Position numbers and translations under genes: made by a program. Of a stretch of 64,000 nt of DNA, positions 34,837 through 60,196 are shown in pieces. The stretch spans positions 23,575,501-23,639,500 of the forward strand of contig NC_088308.1 of assembly GCF_910592395.1 (NCBI RefSeq), read 5' to 3'. Within the stretch, counting starts at the first letter, position 1. Each line of letters starts with the position of its first letter. Source of the stretch: Lineus longissimus (lineage: Eukaryota; Nemertea; Pilidiophora; Heteronemertea; Lineidae). The notes under the pieces are model-generated. The model was given only the letters and a program-made list of their open reading frames with translations. It did not search any database and was not told where the DNA came from.

Positions 34837-37025
34837 TCATTCTCGTAATGTCCATTCTGACTCTGCCTCCTCATCTGTTCTAAGCGCAGCATATGATTTT
34901 GGTGGAGTTTGTAACAGGCCCACCAATCCAAGTTGGCGCTTTGCATAAACTTCAACAATCACACAGATGGCAAGACAAACACAGCTTAAAAGAAGACATG
35001 TGTAGATGAGCACCATTGGATCATTATCAAAGAATGGCGCGATTACAATTGGAAGCAAGATGTCTCCAAGTTGGGAAGATACAATAACGACTGATGTAAT
35101 CTTGGCAGAACCTCCAAGATAGTGACCGAACCAGTTGAATATCGCACTGAAGCATGAGCCAATGCCGAACCCCATACCGAGACCTCCCACCCAAAGAACG
35201 GGAAGGGATTTGTTCACAACTGCAACTAGTGCAAGCGACACGGTGCAGACTATGAGATCGGTGTATAATGTCACTGATGGTTTGAAAAGATTCGCCAAGT
35301 ACATCCCAACAACACTGGATAGTATCGCCGATGCTGATGTTGTAGCATTTAAGATACAGGCATAGGGTTTGGTGACGCCGTAATGCCTGACAGCAAACGC
35401 AAGAAGCAAGATATCATACAGTGAATCGATCCCTACAATGAAGAAACTAAAGATGGCGATCAACACAATGATATTTATCCGGACACACTTATCACTGATT
35501 TTCCCACTGTTTTGAACATCGGCTTCTTTTGTGATAGCATGTAATTGTGGATACCGACGAACCAGAAGGTTTGCCAGTGTAACGAATGATCCAGCTGTCC
35601 AGACCAGAATCATGATAATCATATAAAGAGTGTGAATTTTATGAAAATCCACGCCAAATAGTCTAAAAGTGACATAACCGTGATCGCCCGAGTTAAATTC
35701 ATGGGAACAATTCGAAGTCGTCGTGTAATTGCATCTCTGTGAAGTCCGATTTTCCTCTGCATCTTCAGTAAACGGTATTGATGTGTGATTGCCAATTAAA
35801 TGAAAGGATGGCTCTGCTTCGTGTTCCAAGAACGACCTGGCTAAGAGAGGCGCCGTTGAACAGCCAATGTTGTATAGGAGATACACAAACAACATGTAGG
35901 TGGCACCCTTCTCTCCCCAAATGTCCATACTGAGCGCATTTCCATCTGAAATTAATAACTTACTCAGTTTACTGCATGAATCTATACAGGGTGTTAAACA
36001 ATACTCTGGAAGAGTTGATCTAGGAAACAGTTTCTATCGGGCGACTTGTGTATTTTTTAAGGTTATGTAGGCTCCAACTACAATGTGCATCATTATAAAC
36101 TGTACAGTGTACTCCACTGGATGTTTGCCATATGAAATTGAAGAAGGTAACAGGGTTGCGATGGTGGGAGAGGATTGGGGGCACTAACCTGTTTCAATTG
36201 CTCCAATCCCACATCCCGTGACTGCAGCCACCATGACCATCACCACCACGTTTGTACACCAGGGAATCAAACCACTTCCGAGGCTGGTCACGGCAAACCA
36301 GACCGAGATAATATACACACGATACTTGTTGAAATCCTGCAAGGCCCCTCTGGTCATTGAACCAACACATATCCCCAAACCATACCCTGATGCGACCCAA
36401 GCCACCGCCCCTATACTACTGTTTGTAACTGTCACAAGATCCAGCATCACCGGGCCTCGAATGCCTTGACATATTCCCTGGAAAAGAATTTGTGGTACAA
36501 CCTTTGCCTTGTGCACGGTAGCCGCTATGTTAGTCAATCAACAGAAGAGTAATCGGCGAGTTATGATAACTTCGTAATTGAAACTTTCTGCTTTAAAGCT
36601 TCGAGATTTTCTTCATGGAAATGTTGAGTTCTGCAGGCGGTTTAATACATACATATTGTATGTACATGTAGTTTTAGACCACCAACAAGGATGCTACCAC
36701 TGGAGTTTAGTCCCAGTGTCAGGACACTTAATCCTAACAACTACTTCGTGCCAACTGTCAAGGACAAATTAGATCAAACTGGTAGTGATCGTCGACATTA
36801 CTGCTGATAAGTCCAGAGCATGATGCTCCTTGCCGATATTCCGAGTCACTTTCAATACTTAAACGATGCGATGTATAACGTGCATGTTGGTCTATTTCTG
36901 ATACCATATTTACTATTTCTGATACCATACTGATAGTTTGAAATACATACCAATGTCAAATATCCGAACCCAATGGCAACAGTTATATAAATTCGCAGGA
37001 GAAACTCCTTTCTGGCGTCTTCCAT
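34837..37025 (-). CDS. MFS transporter, MFSD4/NaGLT1-like (SLC60 family), copy B
   Basis: Twin of the gene at 23696-25879. Exons in transcript order: 37025-36951, 36477-36189, 35945-34837; again 1473 nt and 490 aa, with the same phases and intact GT-AG sites. No stop or frameshift is present. By direct comparison the coding sequences differ at 40 positions: 0 of 75 in exon 1, 16 of 289 in exon 2, 24 of 1109 in exon 3. This gives 31 amino-acid replacements (about 94% identity). All four glycosylation sequons of the large loop and the acidic tail are kept. The copy has lost about 45 bp of 3' flank that contain a poly(A) signal in copy A, but AATAAA-like alternatives may exist nearby. Substrate unknown. 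Confidence 0.9.
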
Positions 37026-37689
37026 TTCACAAGCAACAGCCTCTACAGGTCACCAATCTTCTTTCTCTTCTTATTAAGTAATTCTGTCGAATGAGGCCTT
37101 ACTGAAAATCGTTTATCCTTCAGCTACTCATATTCTAGGATCTCTTTATTTCAGAATTTCCACATTTTTATGCTGTATCCAGGTTTAAACGCAATAACAA
37201 TCTCGGCAGCAGATGTAAAGGCATCCAAAAGAATCAGCAGATGTAAAGGCATCCAAAAAAATCCATTGCTTTGTACTTGATCATGAACTGTTCACTGGGG
37301 ACATTTGCAATCTAACAACTCATATTTTAATTGCTTGTTTGTAGGTTTATGAAGGATCCACTTCAAACACAGACGCTTCCAATACATTCAATTCCTTTTG
37401 TCATACAGGTGATACGAATTGACCAGAAGACCCACATCAAGTTGGTCCTCAGCACAACCCTTCGCTTGATAAGTGGGGTTACACTACGAATTAAGCGGAA
37501 TCAACCCGCACTGCATCATCTTGTAACGATATGAATAAAGTCAACTAGTAAAATATCGTACATCAATTTATTCCAATTTCATTCAAAAGCTTACAGTGCT
37601 GCATACATGCATTGAATTCAGCATATAACAGGTGGTGTGACAGGCTTATATTCTGAAGAAAAAATCTTATTAAAATAAAATCATTAATT

Positions 37690-38160
37690 CCATCATTATT
37701 TTGTACGTATGTAAATACAATAAGCACATTTACATTTGTGTCTTTGAGCAAGGCACTTAACCCTAATTGCTTCTCTCCACCCAGGATTAAATGGGTACCT
37801 AGCTGGCAGAGTTGGCACACTATGAATGTTAGTCCTGAGCGCTGTATAGCTGCAGCTTGGACCTGTAATACTCCCAGAGAGTAGAGCTTGAACCAAGAAT
37901 GTACAGGCCAATAGCTAGGGGTAATAATGTGAAGCGCTTTGAGCGACTGAAACCAGTTGGATTAAGCGCTATATAAGTTTCATAATTATTATTATTACAT
38001 ACACTTTACTACGTTTCTATCATGTGACAACAAAAGGATACTTTCGGAATTATTCATTGTTTTGCACATATGGTAAGATGAATACGATAAGCACATTTAT
38101 ATACACTTTACTACGTTTCTATCATGTGACAACAAAATTATACTTGCGGATGGTTTCAGG
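37690..38160. repeat. Local tandem duplication (about 0.1-0.15 kb units)
   Basis: The sequence ATAAGCACATTTA, followed by ACACTTTACTACGTTTCTAT and CATGTGACAACAAAA, occurs twice: split around the SINE at 37716-38030, and uninterrupted at 38085-38140. The second copy shows what the first looked like before the SINE landed in it. Boundaries are approximate. Confidence 0.6.
37736..37996 (+). mobile_element. SINE-like retroelement with ATT-repeat tail
   Basis: It begins near TTGTGTCTTTGAGCAAGG and contains GCACTTAACCCTAATTGCTT and AGCGCTTTGAGCGACTG. It ends with AAGCGCTATATAAGT, then an ATTATTATTA tail. The ACAT on both sides (37732-37735, 37997-38000) is a plausible short target duplication. The GCGCTATATAA-plus-ATT ending is a widespread feature of SINEs and LINE 3' ends in marine animals. 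The left boundary is uncertain and no tRNA-like promoter was confirmed. Confidence 0.6.
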
Positions 38161-38968
38161 TCAACAATCCCTGGCACTCACATCGCAGATTCTCAATGCC
38201 GAATGACCAGTTATATGGCACGACATGCCCAATCAGGGTACTTATGAGAACTCCAATTAGAACCTCCTTACTCTATAGGGTTTCCGTTTTACATCTCACT
38301 ACCAGTTGCTTCTATCAACCAATGATACAGCACCAAGTATATATTTGAACCAAGAATAAATTAATAAAGAGTGATGTAAACACCAACGGTAATGATGTCT
38401 TACTCAGGACGATACAGTCCTTGTGAAAAATCATCTTAACTAATACTGCGTGCATCATCAAGTTGTATATCATCACTGATTATGGGCTCCACTTTGCGGC
38501 CGTTATATGATTAATAATGGGAAAGATGGTAACCAATTTGATTGATGCTTTGAGTGGGCTTATCACGCCATGTTGACATATAGATTCAAAACGTAGGTGG
38601 CACTCCAGGACATTGATGTTGTACATTATATCTCACTAACCTAGCTATATATAGGTTGATATCAAAAGCCAAAAAGGGGACTGATTAATTAACGTGCCCT
38701 ATACATGTGCACAGTCAAGCACGGATCCTCGAGCGCCGAGTTGTCCCCAATTCGAGCTCGGGTGGTAACCCCATTGAAACATCCCAATTCGTCTATGCTA
38801 TGGAGATACTACGGCGTAACTAGATCGAAGAGTTGCATGGAAAAAGCTACGTGTAGATCTTGCTCTGTCGAAACATGGCCGGATATATAAGAGCACTGAT
38901 TTCACACAATATGAAAAATGTCCGATCGCGCTAAGTTTTGTTACACCATTTGACAAAGAAATTCGGTG

Positions 38969-52896
<13,928 letters not shown>

Positions 52897-54009
52897 GTTG
52901 GTCCTCGGATGTTCCACCAGCTAATGTGAAATTGGCTGATGGTCAATGCTGTAAATACTCCGCCTGGTTGTGTAACCTCGATCTGATTTGGGCAAAAGAA
53001 ATCAATTAAAAGTTGGTTATCAGCATCTTGACCCTCTTATTTTGTTATTGGCTTAACCTTATAACAGCGCGTGTGTTGCGAAATGTGCTGGAAATCCAGG
53101 GCTCCAGTTGAAAGGCCGATGGGCAAAAAACATGGGATGGGTCTCTACAGGTTTTCACCCGTAACCACAGAAGACCTTGTCTCTCTTACACGACACTTCT
53201 TCCCCTGGTCACCGCCCATTCCACTCATTATATCATCACCTTTTGTGGCTAATGCTGCATTCGCCATTAGTCTGAGCAGCTCTGAAAAACGTCTTTCAAT
53301 TAAAATTTTAACAAATGTCAACGAAAGTTCCGTCACTCGGGAAAAACAAAAAAAAGATACCCAGTGCATGCACATAAATCTCTCATCTAATGACAGGACA
53401 AGATTATATGTTCTGGAGGACAGAGAGATCCCTGTCATACCAGTGATTTGCAATGTTATCAGAAGACGCTCTTTTTTGTCAGCGAAGCATATTCTTCAAA
53501 CGGTGCCGAATGAGTTTACAGCTGGAGCAAGCATCGAGACATATTGTGCAATACCCGAGAAAGCACCTTGAATTGAAGAGGACACTACCTCGATGTGTGC
53601 CAGCGGACATCCGTCCTGATCCTGCAGTGACAATCCACCTGCTATGATGCAATTCTTGAAGGGAAGAGAAGCTGGAACTGAAAAAACGAGACGAGCATGT
53701 ACTTACCAAAGTCTATTCCGTCTTTTCCCTTCAAATGGAAACTTTAAAAAGATTATTCCAAGGATTATTGAGCTGGGTACTCCAAGAACGAATTATGAAA
53801 CACACCAGCAATCTAGGTCAATGTACGTTTATGATTAAGTGATTTTCGGTATTATGTTCTCGTCCAATTTTGATCAAAAATAGCAGATATCAGTCGCTTA
53901 TATCATGATATTATCGATCAGTGTGGTTTTGTAAGTTTGAGCTTAATTCCAATGATCAAACCAACACATTATCAAACCAATGGCAATGGAGCTGTGTTCA
54001 ATTTTGGAT
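52897..54009. other. Intergenic region between the ABCC and coilin genes
   Basis: The two genes are divergent, with about 1.8 kb between start codons. An open frame on the plus strand (53071-53571, no ATG near its start) and shorter overlapping frames on both strands were examined. None shows a domain, a splice structure or codon bias that would support a gene. Promoters for both genes are expected here, but I cannot point to elements. Confidence 0.5.
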
Positions 54010-54620
54010 TATTATCATAGTCAACTAGGGGCCGTCACAACAGACACTGGCACTGTAGCATTAGTCAGGAGCGATCACAACTGATACTGCAACTGACCAA
54101 GAGCAACATTGGTTAGGAGCCATCAGCCCGCGGGCCCATCACTGACAGCTGCTGAAAGATTGGCCACGTATAGCCGCCAATACATACCGGCTGACCGGCG
54201 GTGAACATCAACCCTAAAGACTCCTAGTTTCCCTGAAGAAGGGATGATTCGCACTTCGGGTGAACTAACATTAGCCAAGAGCCTGGCAAAGAGCAATCAG
54301 AGCTGATACTGGAACTCTGGTCAGGAGCCATCATCACATTGAGTAGTGAACCTTGTTCAGGAACCATGCAACCAAGCTTGTCAGTAGCCTTCAGAATTTA
54401 TACTGCAATACTTGCTAGGAGCAACTACGGTTCATGGCCCTGAACAGGACTTTCACAACTGATATGTTGATACAGTCCTACAAATAAAGGACAGTGACAA
54501 AACCACTCTGACGAATACAGCATGATTTATCAGAGCCCAGCTGCCAAGCTTATCCAATTAATACCTTCATTACCCATTCGGACAGCTGATACTGTAAAGT
54601 CAGTCAGGAACAAACATTAC
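54010..54620. repeat. Degenerate minisatellite upstream of coilin
   Basis: Diverged units built around GTCAGGAGCCATCACAACTG and GATACTGCAACT recur roughly every 30-60 bp. Examples are GGGGCCGTCACAACAGACACTGG near 54025, AGGAGCGATCACAACTGATACTG near 54068, AGCAATCAGAGCTGATACTGG near 54293, CAGGAGCCATCATCAC near 54327 and CAGGACTTTCACAACTGAT near 54447. The array ends about 50 bp before the coilin start codon. No frame runs through it. Confidence 0.6.
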
Positions 54621-54667
54621 GCCTACTGCTTGCTCTCCGATTGAGCGGAGGCGTGAACGTTTCCAAA

Positions 54668-57600
54668 ATGTCAGCGATTCGCGTGCGCTTGAGTTTTGAG
54701 AATTATTCTTCACTTTTCGGCACTCCCAGCCCCTCTTGCTGGTTTTTGATAGATACAGAAAGTAACACCACAATCAGTGATTTAGAAAATAGCATCAAGT
54801 CACGATTTAACATCAACCAGCAGTTAGATATTGGGTTGACATTGGACAAATTCCTGCTTCCATCACACGAAAAAATCCTCATCTTGAGAGATAATGATTC
54901 TGTCAGGTAGCCTATGCCCTTTCAATGGATTTCAGTTGTACTTTATAGCTTTTTTGAAAGGTGGAAAAGTGTTACCACAGGCCGCTAAATCAGGAGTCGG
55001 TGCCAGTGGGTTAACACATTGCAAACTGGCAGTGGTGGTCCTGAGATGAGGTGGTGGTAAATGCACACACTGTCTGTAAAGACTGTATAGATTGTGTCTT
55101 GCGAAGCTGCTAGTAGAGAAGGCCAACAGCCATACCTACGCCCTAGCCGTAGCTACGGCTTACCATCCTGCCTTAGAGTGGTAGTTTCAATCTATCAGCT
55201 GGCATTGACTGGCAGCATTGGTTTCCACTTTCAGGGCGCCACAAGTAAAAGAAGCAAGACAATACATTCCTGCAATAATGATATACCTAGAGATTTAATT
55301 TACTATTCTTGTCTTACATTTCCAGAGTGAAAATCCATGCTGTTGTCTGTGAACCACCCTTTGATGCCAGCTCTGGAGCTGTACAGAGCAACACTAGTGG
55401 TACTCCAGATAACAGAGAGAGGCTGTGCCAACAGACACAAGTAGTTGTTTCACCTCATTCTATTTCATCCAGGGAAACCAGATGTTATGGCTCAGTTGAG
55501 AAACAAAAGAAAAAGAAAAAAAATAAGAAAGAACTGAATGTGCGGGACATTAAAGAAGGCAGTAATGTAGATGAACCTCTGATCAAAAAAGGATCATCAA
55601 AATCAAAAGTTGACACTAAAAAGTTAAAAGCAAACAAAGAAACTAGAAAGAGGAAGCGTTGTTCCTCTGAAGAAAACCCTGGAAAGAAGGTTAAGAAATG
55701 TCAAAATGCCAGTCCAAAACTAGCCATATCTGAATCTGTGCCTAAGGTTCATTCTAAGTTTAAGAAGGAACTTGTGATTTCCTCCTCAGAATCTAGTTCT
55801 GAAGAGGAAGTTGTTCCGATAACAAAGTCAAAAAGTGTGAACATTACACGAGGTACAACTAAGACTGTATCCAAGGTTGTAACAACACCAAAGACTTTAT
55901 CCAAAACTACAGAAACCAGCTCATCATCATGCTCTTCTTCTGTCGAAGAGGAAGTGGAAAGACAAGGACTTGGGTTCAAAGGGAAGTTTAAAGGAAAGAA
56001 TTCTGTCGCCAGTGATGATTCGGAGGCAGAACGAAAAGCTGCAGCAAATGCTGAGGCTGAGCGCCAACTGGAGGAGCTGTTGTCTCGTGTTGATGCTAAG
56101 ACAAAAGCTCGGCGTCGAAGAAGGAAACGAGACAACCAGAAAAGGAGGAGGAGGAGTAAAATAGATAATCCTGATCATGTTAATGCTGTAAATGAGATTC
56201 ATGCCTCTGAGTCATTGAGAGAACCGGGACGTGCACATGTCCCCAATTCCAGTCTACCTGACAATGGTTCACTACATGTATCGGAGAACTATTACAATGG
56301 TGCCGAAATGGTAGCAAATGGTGAGGTGGGGGCAACTTGTAAGGCAGCTACTTTGGATGTTGTCAATGGACTTGAGGACCATAATATTGTTGGCAGCTCC
56401 CCTCGGAATGAACCTGGTCTTAATGGTAAAAATGGCAAGGACTGCAAGAGAGACAATAATGTTAAAAAGAATCGGTACCATGAGAAGACGAAAGAGGAGC
56501 AGCTCAACTCGTCATACACTAACTGTTCGTATGTTTATGAGGTAAGTGAAATTCCTTCATGGTGAAGCATACTACTGACTCTGGCCTGTCCAAATTATAG
56601 GTAGCTGAAATTTATATCATTATGTTATTGTATTATGTCCTTGTTTGAATAAGGGAGACACTTCCTATTAGTTACTTTTTTACCAGAGCAGTGCGAAGAA
56701 ATAGTGTATCAATTAACATGATAGAACTGCCTCTGGTATTGCTTGTCCAGAAGGAATGTACTTCTACATTGACCCTGGGGACAAATTGCACTTGTACTTC
56801 AGTAACCTACATGTACCATAAATGTTTTCTTCTCATTCAGTATCCAGCTCATGAAGACATGCAAGAGGAAGAGCCTGAACTCAAACTAGAATCAGAACCT
56901 AAAGATTACTCAGGATTTCCACTGTCGGAAGGTCTGCCCAAGCAAGGGGATAAAATTGCTTACAAGGTAATGTCGCGTGAGGAAGTTGAAGCAAGTATCA
57001 AACGTGTCATTCATGTCCCAGAACCAAGTTTGTTATGTCTATTGTCAAAATAATGAAGCTTTCATCAGTACACCAGTGGTATCACTTTTGATAATAAGCG
57101 TTCCTCATCCATCCACAGGGGCTTTATGGGTGAAAATGGAAGTTGTGTTTTTGGACCACCCTGTTTAAATATACAGGTATTTCATCCATTTATTTTCTCA
57201 ATCACAGTGGTGACACAACTAACAGTATTACGGCTAAATATTTTGGACAGTCCATGTAGATAAAGTCCATCATCATTTCTTTCAGGTCCTCGAATTATCA
57301 GAGACATACACTCCAGAAGTCTCTTCCTACAAAGAATGTGAAATCTTAGTGGCAGATGCAGTTACTAGGACATTGGTTGTCAAATTGATCCTACAGCCAA
57401 AAGGTATGGTCCATGTTCTGTTCCGGCATTCATCGAACAGGCTCCTGTCTTGTGATGTCTCTCTCAAAGATTCCTGTTCTCTAATCTAAACAACCATAGT
57501 GCTAATCTTTGTTGTTGCATATTTGCAAGTAAAACACGGTCCGCTAAACTTTACTAGACTCGCTCATCAAAGGAATACTTAGAAATGTCTTAATTCAGCC

Positions 57601-57972
57601 ACTGCATATTCGCAATATCATGGGATTTGTTTCTCAATTTCAGTTAAGAATGTTGGCAAGTTTGATATCATTGATGAGGACTACGACACCACTGGGCCAA
57701 GCTCAGATGAGATGGTAAGCTTTTTGCTAAGAAACTATCTGTACTTGAACTTGTACTTGCCTGGATATTAAAAGCCTTCTTCATTGAATTTTTTTGTCCA
57801 AGGCCAAGTAAACCAGTTTGTGCGGCAGTGTTATGACCATTTCACTAAAAATAGATTTTTGTGAAAAAAGAAATGGTTTTCAAACCAAGCACCTTCCTTT
57901 CACTGGTTATTCTCTTCTTTGCAGATGTCCCTGGCTTGGAGTTCTTTGATTGAACCAAGGTTGATCTCATAA
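54668..57972 (+). CDS. COIL: Coilin (Cajal body scaffold protein)
   Basis: Scaffold of Cajal bodies, involved in snRNP and snoRNP biogenesis. Exons: 54668-54906, 55326-56541, 56841-56966, 57286-57403, 57644-57714, 57925-57972; 1818 nt, 605 aa (human 576), all GT-AG and in phase. Exon 1 encodes the N-terminal self-association domain (IRVRLSFENY, CWFLIDTESN, ILRDNDSVRVKIHAV). Exon 2 (405 codons) is the disordered middle: Lys-rich runs (KQKKKKKNKK), Ser/Glu clusters that look like CK2 sites (SSSESSSEEE) and Arg/Lys-rich nuclear localisation segments (ARRRRRKRDNQKRRRR). Exons 3-6 encode the C-terminal Tudor-like domain (PKQGDKIAYKVLELSETYTPEVSSYKE is the most conserved part) and end WSSLIEPRLIS. 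Start choice: the first ATG (ACCAAAATG-like context) matches the coilin N-terminus. An RG box typical of vertebrate coilin is not evident. Confidence 0.93.
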
Positions 57973-58742
57973 CTTCAACTTTGCTGGAATGCCCAAGCTC
58001 ATCTCAAAGGGTTGCCACGTGTGTTCAGAAAAAGCGACATTTTGGGCAGATGATACATGTATGCTTTGTGTTTCTTGTTCTTTGACCGTTTCCTAGTGAA
58101 TCATTTTGATAGTACATGTACGTAGTACGGATTCATCAGACCTTTGCAAACTTAGTTTAGGGAATCCAATCAGGAGACTTCACATTGCCCAGTGTGGCAA
58201 TATTCAATGTAACAGATTGGTATTGTTTTCATGAACTTTCCGTTGACACATCTGACATTTGATTTGGGGCAGATTCCAGTCTAAGTATCACTGCCATTCA
58301 CCCTGTCCAATAGAAATGAACAGCAGCATCATTACCAGTCATGGCTGAAAATTATCCGTCGAAGACAGATTATTTGATCACTGTATAACAAACAAGGTGA
58401 TTTTGATTTAAGAAATAAATCAACTTAGTTTTCATTATCAAAGTAATTGTATTTTTATTTACATTTATGTTCAACTTTTCGCCATTATGGCACAAACAAA
58501 GCTGGAGACAGCATCCTAAATATAAATACAAAGAAGAAATGATAAAGACAGAATCCTGAGTACAGAATAGAAGAATTGAAAGGCAGTAACAACGTTCAAT
58601 TTTGTTTTGCTGTCACAAGCGAAATCTTTCAGGGTTGTCGTCTGGCTATCAACGTCTACACTGGATGTTCTAATGTTAATTGGGGAGAAATGTCAAGTCA
58701 TCTCCGTCCAAAACAAGTCCATGAGTACTTCGTCACTGTTGG
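57973..58742. other. Convergent 3' flanks of coilin and CENPM
   Basis: The only structure I see is a pair of opposed poly(A) signals: AATAAA on the plus strand at 58414-58419 (for coilin) and AATAAA on the minus strand at 58454-58459 (for CENPM). The 3' untranslated regions therefore probably meet or overlap by a few tens of bases. No additional coding exon was recognised. Confidence 0.6.
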
Positions 58743-60196
58743 TTACAGTTCTTCAAATCTATTGTAAGGTCTTCTAGAGCCCATGAGAAGTAACGAGGAT
58801 ACACCTTGCTTGAATCCAGCTGCGATCTCAATCGTGTAGAGTAATATATCTGCAACTGCCTTCGTGTCTTCTGCATTCTGTAAAACGAGTAAATTATACA
58901 TGAAGTAATATTCAAGACAAAATTTAAAGATTGAATAATTAACTGCCTGAATAGATTCATTTTGTTCCTGTATATATGGTGGTATACAAATGTACGTAAC
59001 TGACCATACAGTAGCAGTGAAGTAATGATGCCCAACAGGTAGTCAAATTCTATTGATGTGTCCCTTTGCATGTCAGAAAATGCCCTGCACCTACCTCTAA
59101 ATCTACAAACAAGGGAGTTGTTCTGCACGTGTCTGCAAGATTATGAAGATTGTCTTCTGTAATCATAGTAACCTCAGATTCTATGTCACTAGGCTCTGAA
59201 AGTTTAAAAACAAGGTTTAAAACGAAAATTACAAAGACTTGTCATGGCCAATAGGCCATCATGATACTACAAAACTTATAACTCCTTCATCAGGCCAGGA
59301 AATCCACTTCTAGCGATTTTGTATTCATAAAACACACTTGTGTTCATAAAACTGAAAAATTTTCCCAGTCAATGCACACACCTTTGAATCTACATGCAGT
59401 GAAATAACAAAGAAATGAAAAAGTACAATGCTGTAACTTACTAGACACAAGTACCAAGCTCATCTTGCCAAGGAAGAACTCCACATCTAGATACCGGAGA
59501 CTTCTCTTCATGTTGGCAAAACTGTCCTTGTTGTTGTCAGTGAGGAAAACAATGTAGTCAATGTTTGGCCTTTTGTTGTCAGGGTCTGCGGGTAGAGGGA
59601 GTTTCACTGCCGTTCGGCTGGAACAAAAATGATGAAACAAATTTAAATTCACAACTGAATCAAGATACAATCAAATGCAAGCACAGTTTTGGAGTGACCA
59701 TTGCTACTCGGGACAATATTTTGCTTGGGCCTTCTCCCTGTGCATTTGAAACTTACCAATTTATGTTAAAGTTGACCTTGTCGTATCTTTTCCCAGACCT
59801 CTCCATAACAGCTTTTGCTAGAATGTTGACATTGATGGATTCACTTCCTACAAACTGAAAAGAAAAAAATAACTTTTAGTTCTTAGGCTAGCAAGTAGCA
59901 TGATTATTCAAATGGATTGTTTGCAGCTTAAATTTGTAAATTCCTCCCAGATTTTTATTTCTCCCATAAATTTGGTGCCCACAATAGAATGAAAATACCT
60001 GAGGGACTAAAAATTCCTGTTACACCATTACCATCTACACAGTATTTTCAGTTTTTCTCAGATGTCTGGGGGGGGGGGGGGAGATGTGCTACATCTATTC
60101 TAAAAATATATGAAAACGATGACGTACAAGGATGGTAACTGCGTGCATATCGCGTAATTTTCGATGTGGAGCAAGAACTGCAGCAGAATTTGCCAT
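58743..60196 (-). CDS. CENPM: Centromere protein M (CENP-M)
   Basis: Small-GTPase-like pseudo-enzyme of the constitutive centromere-associated network; in vertebrates it holds together CENP-H, -I and -K. Exons in transcript order: 60196-60128, 59854-59757, 59617-59442, 59195-59095, 58877-58743; 579 nt, 192 aa (human 180), all GT-AG with matching phases. Recognition rests on order and motifs: LRDMHAVTILFVGSES (the first strand and P-loop position, lacking a GKS/T), RPNIDYIVFLTDNNKDSF, SLRYLDVEFFLGKMSLVL, then LADTCRTTPLFVDLE, and a C-terminal helix ending RFEEL. The missing nucleotide-binding lysine agrees with known CENP-M, which does not bind GTP. It is divergent from GRWD1 with 268 bp between start codons. 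Confidence 0.92.

Larger units (their letters stand above)
26980..37420. repeat. Tandem segmental duplication, copy B
   Basis: Second copy of 19821-26245, enlarged to 10.4 kb by a Tigger transposon (28522-32241) and a 756-bp MITE (32546-33301), and lacking the palindromic element of copy A. It holds V-ATPase exons 16-21, with disabling mutations, and an intact transporter gene. Small indels distinguish the copies: extra bases after exon 16, a repeated GCCTTGAAAA unit near 27455, one extra GAT codon in exon 18, loss of about 45 bp in the 3' flank of the transporter, and extra bases near 37280. Confidence 0.93.
37421..38968. other. Intergenic region between transporter copy B and the ABCC gene
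   Basis: It holds a SINE-like element inside a local tandem duplication (separate entries). A short plus-strand frame (about 37408-37534, after a possible acceptor TTTTGTCATACAG and followed by AATAAAG) might be a terminal exon, but I do not recognise it, and the segmental duplication breakpoint falls inside it. The rest (38160-38968) shows nothing recognisable. It contains the 3' flank of the ABCC gene. Confidence 0.5.

Noticed and set aside
53071-53571. 166-codon open frame between ABCC and coilin
   Set aside because: It lacks an ATG at its start, overlaps an open frame on the other strand, and shows no motif or exon boundary. I could not support it as a gene.
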